Assembly (NCBI GenBank): GCA_016795485.1
Contig: JAEUHM010000003.1
Coordinates: 124,001-188,000, forward strand
DNA: 64,000 bases
Source of the DNA: Verrucomicrobiaceae bacterium
Lineage (GTDB): Bacteria; Verrucomicrobiota; Verrucomicrobiia; Verrucomicrobiales; Verrucomicrobiaceae
Reading direction: 5' to 3'
In this document: positions 24,365-32,800 of the stretch, one piece after another
Position numbering within the stretch: the first letter of the stretch is position 1
How the letters are laid out: every line of letters starts with the position of its first letter
Notes under the pieces: generated by a model
Told to the model about the DNA's origin: nothing
What the model saw: only the letters and a program-made list of their open reading frames with translations
Database searches by the model: none
Made by a program: the position numbers and the translations under genes

Positions 24365-25114
24365 CTACATCGCCCTAGCGCTGACCGTATTGCTCCAGTC
24401 AGACTCGCGGGTACTGCCGCCGATGGCGCGGACTTGGAAGGCATACATGGCACCAGGGGTGAGGCCGGAGATCACGAGATCACGCGTGCTGAGGGAGTTG
24501 TTCACCTCCACCCAGGGGCCTGGTGCGCCGTTGGCATCTAGCAGCGCATAGCGCACATCGTAGTTGCGTGCGTTCTTCACCGCAGGCACACGCAGCTTCA
24601 GTTGACCCGATTGTGCTGGCACGATGTCCGCGATGGTTGGAGTGACCAGCGGCACAGAAGCACTGTTCGTGCTCGCTGCATCGAACCCGCTGGACAGCAG
24701 CACCGCCAGGTCGTTGCCGTGGTTCTCTTGCACGTAGTTGGCTAGTTTTCGCAAGATGGCGATCAGTGCCTCCTTCATGCTATTCTTGTTAGCAGTCGCC
24801 TGCGTACCGCCTTGCTCGGTTGCGGCCATGGCGGCGCTAAAGTTGGTAATGGCGGTCATGAGAGCCGCTGCCAACACGGGCGGGTTGGGGAAACTCGTGC
24901 TCGCAGGTGGCGCATAGAGTTTGGTGTGGACGTTGGTCGCCCTTTCCTCCACGGCATGATCCGTGGATTGGGTGAAGTCTAGGAGAACGCGGAGTTGTGA
25001 CATTTTGGTGGGTATGGGTTGCGGCACAGACCAGTCCCAGGTCAGGCTGGAATCCCAGCGCAAGGGCATGCCTTGTGGGCTGGTTCCGTCCCAGGTGAGA
25101 GGAGTCGTCGCCAT
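24365..25114 (-). CDS. Fibronectin type III domain protein
   Basis: The 249-residue product starts at ATG 25114 with MATTPLTWDGTSPQGMPLRW, a short Trp-Asp rich lead, then a helical region (about 45-150, with AALMTAITNFSAAMAATEQG and EALIAILRKLANYVQE). The last 85 residues form a fibronectin-III domain: VPAVKNARNYDVRYALLDAN, LTPGAMYAFQVRAIGG and SDWSNTVSARAM. There is no signal peptide or anchor. I know no exact function; the helical part plus Fn3 occurs in small Verrucomicrobia proteins near HTH genes. The gene is bracketed by related repeats, suggesting an accessory module. Confidence 0.75.
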   Translation of the reverse strand: MATTPLTWDGTSPQGMPLRWDSSLTWDWSVPQPIPTKMSQLRVLLDFTQSTDHAVEERATNVHTKLYAPPASTSFPNPPVLAAALMTAITNFSAAMAATEQGGTQATANKNSMKEALIAILRKLANYVQENHGNDLAVLLSSGFDAASTNSASVPLVTPTIADIVPAQSGQLKLRVPAVKNARNYDVRYALLDANGAPGPWVEVNNSLSTRDLVISGLTPGAMYAFQVRAIGGSTRESDWSNTVSARAM

Positions 25115-25314
25115 GGTTGGTGGTTGTAGGTTGGGTTGGGGGAAGCGGCAGAGCGCAAAAGGGCTGAGAAAATCAGTGTCTCCGCCCATCCTGGCTGATC
25201 AGACTGGAAGGATTGTGAGCCAGACTGGAAGGATAGTGCCGTGGGGGCGACGTGGTCCGTTAGCCCCATGGAGAGGGGTAGCGCGGAGACGATTGCTGCC
25301 AGCAGCGGGTTCAT
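25042..25314 (-). CDS. Possible small protein overlapping the Fn3 gene
   Basis: A 90-residue frame from ATG 25314 starts MNPLLAAIVSALPLSMG, which could be a short membrane or signal segment, then becomes Ser/Pro-rich without recognisable motif. It overlaps the start of the Fn3 gene in another frame by 73 bases. Overlap of that size and the low-complexity tail make it doubtful. I list it because no other gene explains 25115-25351. Confidence 0.25.
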   Translation of the reverse strand: MNPLLAAIVSALPLSMGLTDHVAPTALSFQSGSQSFQSDQPGWAETLIFSALLRSAASPNPTYNHQPWRRLLSPGTEPAHKACPCAGIPA

Positions 25315-25351
25315 GGGCAGAGATTCAACCCAGACCCGATGCTCGTCGATG

Positions 25352-25582
25352 TCACGATCGTGGAATCTCGGCTTGCTCCCAGGCCAGCACCAAACGGTCA
25401 AACGCATCGATCTCCAGATCGAAAGCCCGCGCGACCTTCAGCCAGAACACCGTGTCGGGGAAGCTCTGCACACTGAGCACCTTGGAGATCTGCCCGCGCT
25501 TCAGCCCGGAGTGCGCTGCTAAGTCTGCCCGCCGCCACCACCGGGCCCAAACGCCCAGCTCCAGCCGTGCGTGACGAAGCCT
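25352..25582 (-). pseudogene. XRE-type helix-turn-helix frame without a usual start codon
   Basis: Reading the minus strand, an open stretch encodes RRADLAAHSGLKRGQISKVL, then SFPDTVFWLKVARAFDLEID, the layout of a Cro/C1-type HTH with its following helices, and ends at 25352. Upstream an in-frame TGA (25583-25585) precedes any ATG, GTG or TTG. Either translation starts at CTG, or a frameshift broke the gene; an out-of-frame ATG lies at 25586. If real it would be the regulator of the adjoining Fn3 module. Confidence 0.4.
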
Positions 25583-25723
25583 TCATGACCGATAGCGATG
25601 TTCGAGTAAATGACCCCGCTAGTTTACCAAATACTGCGGAAGAACAAGTCAAAACATCCAACCCGCCAGGAACCTTGTTTGCAGTGGTTTGCAGTGGTTT
25701 GCAGTGGTTGAGCGATGAGTCTG

Positions 25724-25792
25724 AAGGGTAGGGCGAGGTGTCCTCACCGAGCCGTCACAGCAGGCCAAAGAACTCCCTTCATCCCAATAACC
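25724..25792 (+). repeat. Dispersed 69-bp repeat, copy 3
   Basis: This is the unit seen at 24091 and 24206, with small changes near its end (AAAGAACTCCC for AAAAGACTCCC, ATCCCAATAACC for ACCCCAACAACC). It is preceded by GCAGTGGTTT repeats, as copy 1 is by GCAGTGGTTGA, so the repeat tract on this side mirrors the one at 24.0-24.3 kb. Confidence 0.8.
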
Positions 25793-25843
25793 AACAGCCC
25801 ACCCCACGCCCCCAACAACCGCAAACCACCGCCAACGTCCCCT

Positions 25844-25890
25844 GGGAGGTAGGGCGAGGTGTCCTCACCCAGCCGTCGTGGCAGTCCAAT
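25844..25890 (+). repeat. Dispersed repeat, copy 4 (partial, diverged)
   Basis: About 47 bases match the first two thirds of the 69-bp unit (GGTAGGGCGAGGTGTCCTCAC, then CAGCCGTCGTGGCAG in place of CGAGCCGTCACAGCAG). The rest of 25793-26343 holds no gene I can support; it contains GTCTGATGTCTGG and GGAACAAAGAACAAA blocks also present near 24280-24340. Confidence 0.6.
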
Positions 25891-26275
25891 CAACATCATC
25901 TCCTGCCCAGTGCGAAGAAGACGGAAGACGGAAGACTGAAATCCAAACACAACACCCCTCTCCGTCTCAGACGTTGAATCACACCTTCACTCAGGTCTGG
26001 TGTCTGATGTCTGGCAGTCTGCTGTCTTCCCCTAACATTCTACTGCCACCATTCTTCTGCCATCCCGTCAAGAATCAAGCACCAGGAACAAAGAACAAAC
26101 CTCCACCACTCCACCCCAAGGCTGTTAATCCGATCAAAATATCAGAGCAATATCGATTGATCAAGATAGGCGTATTCTCACAAAAGCCTCATGACTACCG
26201 ACATCCACGCAAAAGCGCCCAACCTTGACAGAACAAGCCCTCACCACCATGATTCACCATGAAACAGTCCCAGAA

Positions 26276-26295
26276 ATATCACTCGGCAGTGATAT
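26276..26295. promoter_or_regulatory. Inverted repeat upstream of an orphan gene
   Basis: ATATCACT and AGTGATAT with a CGGC loop form an 8-bp perfect dyad 48 bases before the next gene. It could be an operator or a small hairpin in the leader. Confidence 0.35.
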
Positions 26296-26343
26296 CGCCT
26301 CACACTAATTAGACTGTTCGCCCAAGAAACAAAGTCCAACGCC

Positions 26344-26781
26344 ATGGGTTTTCTCAGTAAGCTATTCCGCCCTCCTATGCCACCGCTCCCTTCGGAGGGT
26401 TCAGCGTTTGTCATTACCTACGGCACCATTAGTCCGCTGGCTGCGTTCTGTGCCACTATTCACATGACAGCAGGCGTTGCTGATGCGGTTTGGTCGACCA
26501 TCGCTGGAGGCACGACGAAGCGCACTAATCATCCGATAACTCAAGAGTTTTTTCGAACGCTTTGGAGTGCGATGGACAGTCTACCTGAGTTTAGGGATGG
26601 GTGGACAACCGCTCCCGAGAAAGACCCTGTGAGGGGATTTCACTACTTTCGTGCGATGATCGTGGACAAGGATAACCCGAAAGAGATCTTGTTTGAGCGC
26701 AGGCACGTTATTCCGACCAAGAACGCATCAGAGTTACTGCGTGATCTTTTATATCAGGCAGGAATGGGACATTTGAAGTAA
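26344..26781 (+). CDS. Orphan hypothetical protein, possible cassette gene
   Basis: I do not recognise this 145-residue protein. It begins MGFLSKLFRPPMPPLPSEGS, continues with a small-residue stretch SPLAAFCATIHMTAGVADAVW (about 30-52) that could be a buried helix, and ends with a helix SELLRDLLYQAGMGHL. The rest is mixed alpha/beta in composition. The gene is alone, with 560 bases of repeat DNA before it, and is followed 37 bases after its stop by an 84-bp hairpin repeat. The same repeat follows the next orphan gene, which is the pattern of integron gene cassettes. Confidence 0.7.
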   Translation: MGFLSKLFRPPMPPLPSEGSAFVITYGTISPLAAFCATIHMTAGVADAVWSTIAGGTTKRTNHPITQEFFRTLWSAMDSLPEFRDGWTTAPEKDPVRGFHYFRAMIVDKDNPKEILFERRHVIPTKNASELLRDLLYQAGMGHLK

Positions 26782-26818
26782 CCCAAGTTTACCTTTGACA
26801 CCACGAACCACCAAAGGC

Positions 26819-26902
26819 GAACAATAAAGACCGTATTGCTGCGAGGGGTTGAGGTTGTTGCTTTTGGGCTTCATCGAGCCAGCAACTACGGTCGCGGTTG
26901 AA
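26819..26902 (+). repeat. 84-bp hairpin repeat, copy 1 (attC-like)
   Basis: The unit is 80/84 identical to 27863-27946. GACCGTATTGCTG (26829-26841) pairs with CAGCAACTACGGTC (26880-26893) leaving one bulged C, across a 38-base loop. It ends in GTTGAAC, which fits the GTTRRRY core of integron attC sites; the opposite end (GGCGAAC) fits RYYYAAC poorly. It follows a gene stop by 37 bases. Confidence 0.65.
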
Positions 26903-27283
26903 CACTGCCATGTCGCGATAGCGGCTCCACTGCTGAACTAGGGTTTAGAATGGACATCGGGGCCCAAATACAATAGTTCTTTGCTCATCTTCATATGTGG
27001 TGTGTTGATTGCACTTTACTTGGTTCGCCGGATCGGGACTCCACGTCCTTCCCCGAACATGCGGATAGGTTTCTCCAGAAGCAGCCCGCGATTGATGAAC
27101 GCTGCCGCGTTCACCCTGGCGGGAAGGCCGTTGGCTTTTCTGTCTCACTCCGTTCGGCTCATAAGCGGCCAGCACACCACGCCTTTTTCAATCAGTCGTG
27201 CTGCACCGTTCAACCAGCTTGCGCTGGCTGGACCGCAGCCATAAAGTCTCGGCCCATATCAGGGAGCCACCCATTATTCGTTC
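26903..27283. other. 381 bases without a supported gene
   Basis: This stretch lies between the first hairpin repeat and the next orphan gene. A frame at 26981-27244 (87 residues, hydrophobic start, Arg/Ser/Pro-rich rest) is possible but shows no conserved feature. A short hairpin CCAGCTTGCGCTGG is visible near 27212. I see no promoter I would defend. Confidence 0.4.
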
Positions 27284-27850
27284 ATGCTAGACGCGCCTGT
27301 ATTGCTAAATGGTCTTGAGGCTCACCGCACAGCGGTGTGGCGGTCTCCAAGCGATGCGGTGGATACCCTTCCGCGGATGCTTGGCAGGCGGACGATTCGA
27401 TGCGCTTGGCTGCCCTCCTGGTATGCCTCCGACCAGCCGCTGTATCGAGACATTTGGGCATTCTATAGAGTCTTTCTTCGTGTTAGCAGGCGTTTGGCGA
27501 CTGCTTTGGAGTCCGCAGGTGTTGATAACATCTTTCTGAGTGATGGGATGGGCTACACGAAGCGTTATGGCGAGAACACGCTCATGCTCTCTCTCTCGCT
27601 CAAGCTGCGTATCACCGATATTCAGCACCCAAAGCTCACGGGCATCAGGGCGCTTACATGGGGACACAACATGTTTTTGGTCACATTGGATGATGGCAGA
27701 TGCGTGACTTTGGATGATGAGGAGGGTGCCGGTCAGTGCGATATCGATTCCATAAGTCCCGATGATTGGAACATGCTCGTGACAGCAGAGGTTGACCCGG
27801 TCGATATTTCGCGACTCAACGACTACTGGAACCATTATGCACTGCGCTAA
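27284..27850 (+). CDS. Orphan hypothetical protein, possible cassette gene
   Basis: I do not recognise this 188-residue protein. It starts at ATG 27284 and has a globular composition: RCAWLPSWYASDQPLYRDIW near residue 38, FLRVSRRLATALESAGVDN near 62, then beta-rich LRITDIQHPKLTGIRALTWG and FLVTLDDGRCVTLDDEEG near 130-150, with an acidic C-terminus ending NDYWNHYALR. No signal or membrane segment. Its stop is 12 bases before the second hairpin repeat. A proline-rich frame on the opposite strand overlaps it but runs on into repeat DNA and is less credible. Confidence 0.72.
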   Translation: MLDAPVLLNGLEAHRTAVWRSPSDAVDTLPRMLGRRTIRCAWLPSWYASDQPLYRDIWAFYRVFLRVSRRLATALESAGVDNIFLSDGMGYTKRYGENTLMLSLSLKLRITDIQHPKLTGIRALTWGHNMFLVTLDDGRCVTLDDEEGAGQCDIDSISPDDWNMLVTAEVDPVDISRLNDYWNHYALR

Positions 27851-27862
27851 CCAACCAAGGCC

Positions 27863-27946
27863 GAACAATAAAGGCCGTATTGCTGCGAGGGGTTGAGTTT
27901 GTTGCTTTTGGGTTTCATCGAGCCAGCAACTACGGTCACGGTTGAA
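27863..27946 (+). repeat. 84-bp hairpin repeat, copy 2 (attC-like)
   Basis: Four differences from copy 1 in 84 bases. The same imperfect stem forms: GGCCGTATTGCTG (27873-27885) with CAGCAACTACGGTC (27924-27937), keeping the single bulged base. Here the left end reads GCCGAAC and the right end GTTGAAA. It lies 12 bases after the stop of the orphan gene, matching the gene-then-repeat order of copy 1. Confidence 0.65.
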
Positions 27947-28084
27947 AGTGCCCGGCTTTGGGGCTGAGCATTGTCGGCCTGACTTGTGTGTTTTGTGTTG
28001 GTCTTGCGTTTGCGGCGTGAGTTGGATGCTTTGGTGAGGGATTTTTTGGTAGGGATGGGTTGCAGGTAGCGCTGGATGAACTCT

Positions 28085-28568
28085 ACGGGGCGTACCTCCG
28101 GGTTGATGGGGCGCACCTCTTTGTTCACGGGGAGGTGGCAATAACTTTCCAGATGCTTCTGAAGTTTCGCGGGTAGCGCCCCAGGATGCGCCAGTATTTT
28201 CTTTTGGCGGTGGGGCTGTGCCTCCAGAGACGCGTGAGTCTGCCCGGGCTTTTTGGGGCGTGCCCCGTGGGATTTGGGGTGTGGCTCCCGAAGTTTTTGG
28301 GAACACCCCGGAAAAAGCGGGGAGTTTCTCGGGATGCGCGGGGAACGCCCCGCAAATGATCGGAAAATACCCGCGGAACTGGAGGCGCGCCCCGCGATTT
28401 TTCAGAAGGTTTTGAAGAATCGTGGGGTACAACCCAAGGAAAATGGGGCGCGCCCCAAAAAGCTTCAAAAACGCCCCGTGGAGGGGATGGAACGCCCCGA
28501 AACGCTCTAAAAGCGCCCCGCAAAACACTGGAGCTGCCCCCAGAAGCTGGGGGATAGCTCTGAGCAGC
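28085..28568 (+). repeat. Degenerate 21-bp tandem repeat array, about 23 units
   Basis: The period is exactly 21 bases from 28254 to 28568 and again, with one base inserted, from 28085 to 28253. Each unit approximates NNNGGGNACGCCCCGNAANNN; the GGGG...CCCC core is near-palindromic (GGGGCGCGCCCC in full at 28446) and the other nine or so bases vary. Read in one forward frame it gives seven-residue repeats of the form x-G-x-A-P-x-x, broken by a TGA at 28413. No two units are identical. The rest of 27947-28788 shows no gene. Confidence 0.75.
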
Positions 28569-28788
28569 TGCCGACTAGCTCAAGCTGGGTTTGGACCCGA
28601 TGTGGGGGCTCCAGACGGTTACCGATGGGGGGTGGAGTGGTGGTGGTCGCCTAAAACTTGTTAAGGGTGGCATGGTCGCTTCGTTTTGAGTCGGTGATGG
28701 CCCTGTTCGGGGTGTTGGGGGTTCTTCTGTTGCAAGTGCCCTGACTCATTTCCTGTCCGAGGCATCCACTGAAGCTTTACGGTCTAAC

Positions 28789-29787
28789 ATGAAACTTAAA
28801 TCCAAAGCCATGGCTGCAATAGCTGCCGCAGCGCTGATGCCGACATCTGCGTTTTGTGAAATACACACCTTTACCAGCACCGCTGGCTCATCCATCCAGG
28901 GGGAGCTAGTGGCGGTTTCCGGTGACTCGGTCACGATCAAGGCAACCGATGGGCGGACGATTAACACGAAGCTCGCCAGTTTGAGTGAGGCGGACGTCAG
29001 TTATGTGAAGTCACATGAGCTTAGCAAGACGAGTGGGCCGACATCACCCGCTGCAGCCACCAAAGAAAGCCCTTTTGTGAACAGTCTTGGCATGAAGTTT
29101 GTGCCGGTGCCGGGAACTCAGGTGCTGTTTGCGACAAAGCTGGTGGATGTGGTCCAGTTTGATCTTTATGCAGCCGAGACACCTAGCCTGACAGCGGCGG
29201 ATGGTGGTCTTGGCGGCCCCGGAGTCCCTGCCAATGAGGTGAGCTACGATCAGGCAAAGGGCTTCTGCGAGTGGCTGAGCAAGAAGGAATCGCTCGTCTA
29301 TCGGTTACCCACCGACCGAGAGTGGAGTTTTGCGATCGGGATTGCTACCCTGGAATCTGCTACTGCGGTGCCCGAGGAGCTCGATGGCAAACTTAAAGGA
29401 GTCTATCCTTGGGGCAGCAGTTGGCCCCCACCCAATGGTTATGCCAACTACTGCGATGAAGCTTATCGTGACTTCTGCAAGAAGAACGGACACGAGGGCG
29501 GACCTCATATTCCGGGTTACCGAGATGGGGAGTATGCTATTTCGCTCACGGGTGCTTTTCCGGCTAACAAGCTTGGCTTGCATGACATGAGCGGCAATCT
29601 GATGGCGTGGTGTGATGGCTGGTATGACAAGCTGCAAACCAGACGGTTCCTCCGGGGCTCGATGTGGGGGAATGCGGCGAGAGATGACTTGCTTTCTTCT
29701 TCCCGCAGGGAGTTGGATATGGGTAAGACTACGGAGAAGGACTTGCCTAGTGCGATCCGGGTGGTGCTGGAGTTGCCAAAGCCTTGA
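28789..29787 (+). CDS. Secreted SHD1 plus FGE/sulfatase-modifying-fold protein
   Basis: The 332 residues begin with a signal peptide (about 1-23, ending TSAFC or so), then an SHD1-like beta domain (HTFTSTAGSSIQGELVAV ... DGRTINTKLASLSEADV, 25-75). Residues 95-332 form a formylglycine-generating-enzyme fold: NSLGMKFVPVPG, ANEVSYDQAKGFCEWLS, YRLPTDREWSFA, GLHDMSGNLMAWCDGWY and FLRGSMWGN. The cysteine pair needed for formylglycine synthesis is not evident near the C-terminus, so a binding or non-FGE enzymatic role is more likely. SHD1 plus this fold is frequent in Planctomycetes and Verrucomicrobia. It stands alone. Confidence 0.85.
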   Translation: MKLKSKAMAAIAAAALMPTSAFCEIHTFTSTAGSSIQGELVAVSGDSVTIKATDGRTINTKLASLSEADVSYVKSHELSKTSGPTSPAAATKESPFVNSLGMKFVPVPGTQVLFATKLVDVVQFDLYAAETPSLTAADGGLGGPGVPANEVSYDQAKGFCEWLSKKESLVYRLPTDREWSFAIGIATLESATAVPEELDGKLKGVYPWGSSWPPPNGYANYCDEAYRDFCKKNGHEGGPHIPGYRDGEYAISLTGAFPANKLGLHDMSGNLMAWCDGWYDKLQTRRFLRGSMWGNAARDDLLSSSRRELDMGKTTEKDLPSAIRVVLELPKP

Positions 29788-29834
29788 AGTGGATGCTTGA
29801 GCGAGCCTTCATGGCACTGGGTGTGGCTTGTGGG

Positions 29835-32800
29835 TTAGCCTTCTAGGAGGTACTTGAAGTCGTCTTTGGTCATGAGTGTTCCGGTGCCTTCGGTGGAGGT
29901 GATGGTGCCTTGCATGACTTGGTCAAAGAGGGCGCGTTTGCGGACTTTGAGTTGCATGATTTTCTCCTCGATGGTGTTGAGCATGAGGAGGCGCTGAATG
30001 AAGACGGTGTTCTGTTGCCCCATGCGGTGGGCGCGGTCGCTGGCTTGGTTTTCTACGGCGGGGTTCCACCAGGGGTCGAGGTGGAAGACGTAGCTGGCGC
30101 GGGTGAGGTTGAGGCCTGCACCGCCTGCTCGCAGGCTGATGAGGAAGACTGCGGGTCCGGTTTGTTTCTGGAAGTTTTCTACGAGTTTGCGGCGGTTGTC
30201 GGTGGGGGTGGAGCCGTCGAGGCGCTGGAAGGCGATGCCGGTGTCTCGAAGATGGTGTTCTAGGTGGTCTAGGGCGCGGGTGAACTGGCTGAAGACGAGG
30301 GCGGCGTGTCCTTCGGAGACGATTTCCTCGAGCTGGCCGCAGAGGTAGCCGATCTTGGGTGAGCACTCGGTGTTGTTGGGGTCTAGGAGGGCGGGGGAGA
30401 CGCAGATTTGACGGAGTCGTGTGAGGGCGGCGAGTGCTACGATGCCTGCCTGTTGGGCGGTTTTGTCCTTGTAGGCGGCGAGGACTTCCTGGCGGACTTC
30501 TCCCACGGCGCGGGTGTAGTATTGCTTCTGCTCTTCGGTGAGCTCGAGGTGGATGTCGCTTTCGATTTTTGGGGGCAGTTCTTTGAGGATTTTCTCTTTG
30601 GTGCGGCGGAGAACGAAGGGTTTGGCGCGGTCGAGGATGTCGAAGACGCCAGCGTCGTTGCGGAGGCTGCTGAGGAAGTCTTTGCGGTCTCCGAGGAGGC
30701 CGGGGAGGGCGAGGTCGATGATGCTGAAGTATTCACCGGCGTGGTTCTCCAAGGGGGTGCCGGTGAGGCAGAGCTTGAAGCGGCCGTTGAGCTGGCGCAT
30801 GGCGCGGGCGCGCTCTCCGAGGGCGTTTTTGACGGCCTGGGCTTCGTCGAAGATGATGCAGTCGAACTCTTTGTTTTTGAGCAGGTCGATGTCTCGGCGG
30901 ACGAGGTCGTAGGTGGTGAGGACGACTCCTTCCCGAATGCCGGTGAGGCTGCGTCCTTTGCCGGTGTAAGGATGGACGTAGAGCGAGGGGTAGAAGGTGC
31001 GGATCTCTGACTGCCAGTTGAAGAGTAGGGTGGGCGGCAAGACGAGAAGGTGGGGCCGGGGCTTGCCATCGGTCTGGGAGAGGGGCTGGACGATGCCTTC
31101 TTTGATGGCGGCGAGGAGGGTGATGGTTTGCAGGGTCTTGCCAAGTCCCATGTCGTCGGCAAGGCAGGCACCGAACCCGTGCCGGTAGAGGAATGCGAGC
31201 CAGGAGTAGCCGTCGTGCTGGTAGGGCCGGAGGGTGGCCTTTACGGATGGCAGGGGCTCTCGCTGCAATTGATCAAATTGGAGGAGGGACTCTAGGAGGG
31301 CTTGGTCTTCCTGGGGTATATCGCAGTGGACGCCGTGCTTGCGGAGGGAGAGCCAGTCCAGAATGCGCAGACGGGGGATTTGGAGGAGTTCCTGCTCGTC
31401 GTCTGCCTCGCCGGCTTGGACTGCAATGACTCGCTTCACTCGGGCTAGGGCGCTGATGGACTCGATGTCGATGACGCGGAGGGTGCCGTTTTCGTCGAGA
31501 TAGACGCCGGTGTTGATGATTTGGTCCCAGCGTTCTTGGGGGATGAGTTCTTGGCCAGAGCGCACCTCGGGCTTGAGCTCAAAGAAGTCGATCTTCTTGC
31601 CGGTGAGAGCGCGGACACTGAGGCTGAGCTTGGAGAGGGAGATGAGATTGGAGGCATAGGTGAGGCGGATGCCCCTGGCTTGGCAGGCGAGCATGAGCTT
31701 CTCTAGGTGCTGAAGAGCGGTGGCTCCCTGGACGGAAAACTCGGCGATGAGGGGGCTGGCAGGGAAGTATTCTCGCCAGTGGCAGCCATATGAGGCCCCG
31801 AGTACTTCATGGACGAGTGCAGTGGCGATGGCGGCTTGCTGAATGCCGTCACGGGCCAAGGCCCACTGGCCGCTGCTCAGCACGAGCAAGACGGACGTGT
31901 CTGGCGGTTCCTGCTGCCATGCGGGACTGACTCCAATCTCGTCAACGATGTTGGCTGCGGCACGTCGTTGGTGGAGGTTCTTGAAGGAGTTGGACTGCCT
32001 GATGTCCTCCAGGATGGCAGCGGCCTCATGGGGTTCTTGGCAAAGCCAGCAGCGATAAATGGCGCCCATGACCTCGGTGGAGCGCTGGCCGGAGCCGAGA
32101 AGGGAGGGGTCTGGGTAGATGGAGTGCACCAAGCGCTCCACGGGGATGAGGGACTGGATGCCTGGGAGTAGGATGTCCTCTTGCTTGACGCAGACTTCGA
32201 CTTGGAGCGTGCCGGGAGGGCTGGAGGGGACAAGATTGATGGATGGCTGGGCCTCTGTGGCTGCCTGGGGCAGGGAGGGCGCGCCATTCACCGCAAAGTC
32301 GCATCCGTGGGGGCTCCAGGAGATGCCCGCCGCATTCCAGGCTGCTCTGGGAACCTTTACGATACGGTCCTCAAGTGTATAGAGCGGCTTCGGACGGGAG
32401 CCCAGTTCGTTGACCGTGAGTGCCTTTAGCAAATCAGGCAGACGGTGCCAAGAACACTGGGGCTGGACTCTCGCGAGGGCCTTGGATGACTCCAAGAACA
32501 CAAACCCCAGGCCGACTTCGTGCCAGCGCCCCTCTACGGGCTGGCCGTCCAGGAAGAGACGACGACGGATGGTGATTACATCCCCCACCAGGTCAAAGAG
32601 CAGCCGCCCATCGTAGTCATGGCGGCCCTTGCCTTTGACTTCCACGGGACCGGGTTCCAGGCCTATGAAGACTGGCAACTTCTTGGCTGGCCCAGTGAAC
32701 CAGGCCCAAAAGCGATCTTCTTCCTCCAGGGTATGCGTCCAGGCCGAGGTGAAGGAGGAAACGGCTGATGGGGCCGTAGCGACGACGTTCTCTGCATTTG

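Noticed and set aside
27305-28528. A 407-codon proline-rich open frame on the minus strand
   Set aside because: It runs antisense through an orphan gene and both the hairpin repeat and the 21-bp array, changes composition at each boundary, and shows no conserved motif. The 21-bp period explains its regular look.
28085-28568. The 21-bp array as a CRISPR or TIGR-type guide array
   Set aside because: No exact repeat exists, the conserved part is too short, period 21 fits neither known layout, and no Cas or Nop-domain protein lies in the window. It stays an unexplained repeat.
30100-31700. Several plus-strand open frames of 100-200 codons over the SNF2 gene
   Set aside because: They lie fully antisense to conserved helicase motifs and are Ser/Pro/Glu/Gly low-complexity, as expected from third-position G+C bias.
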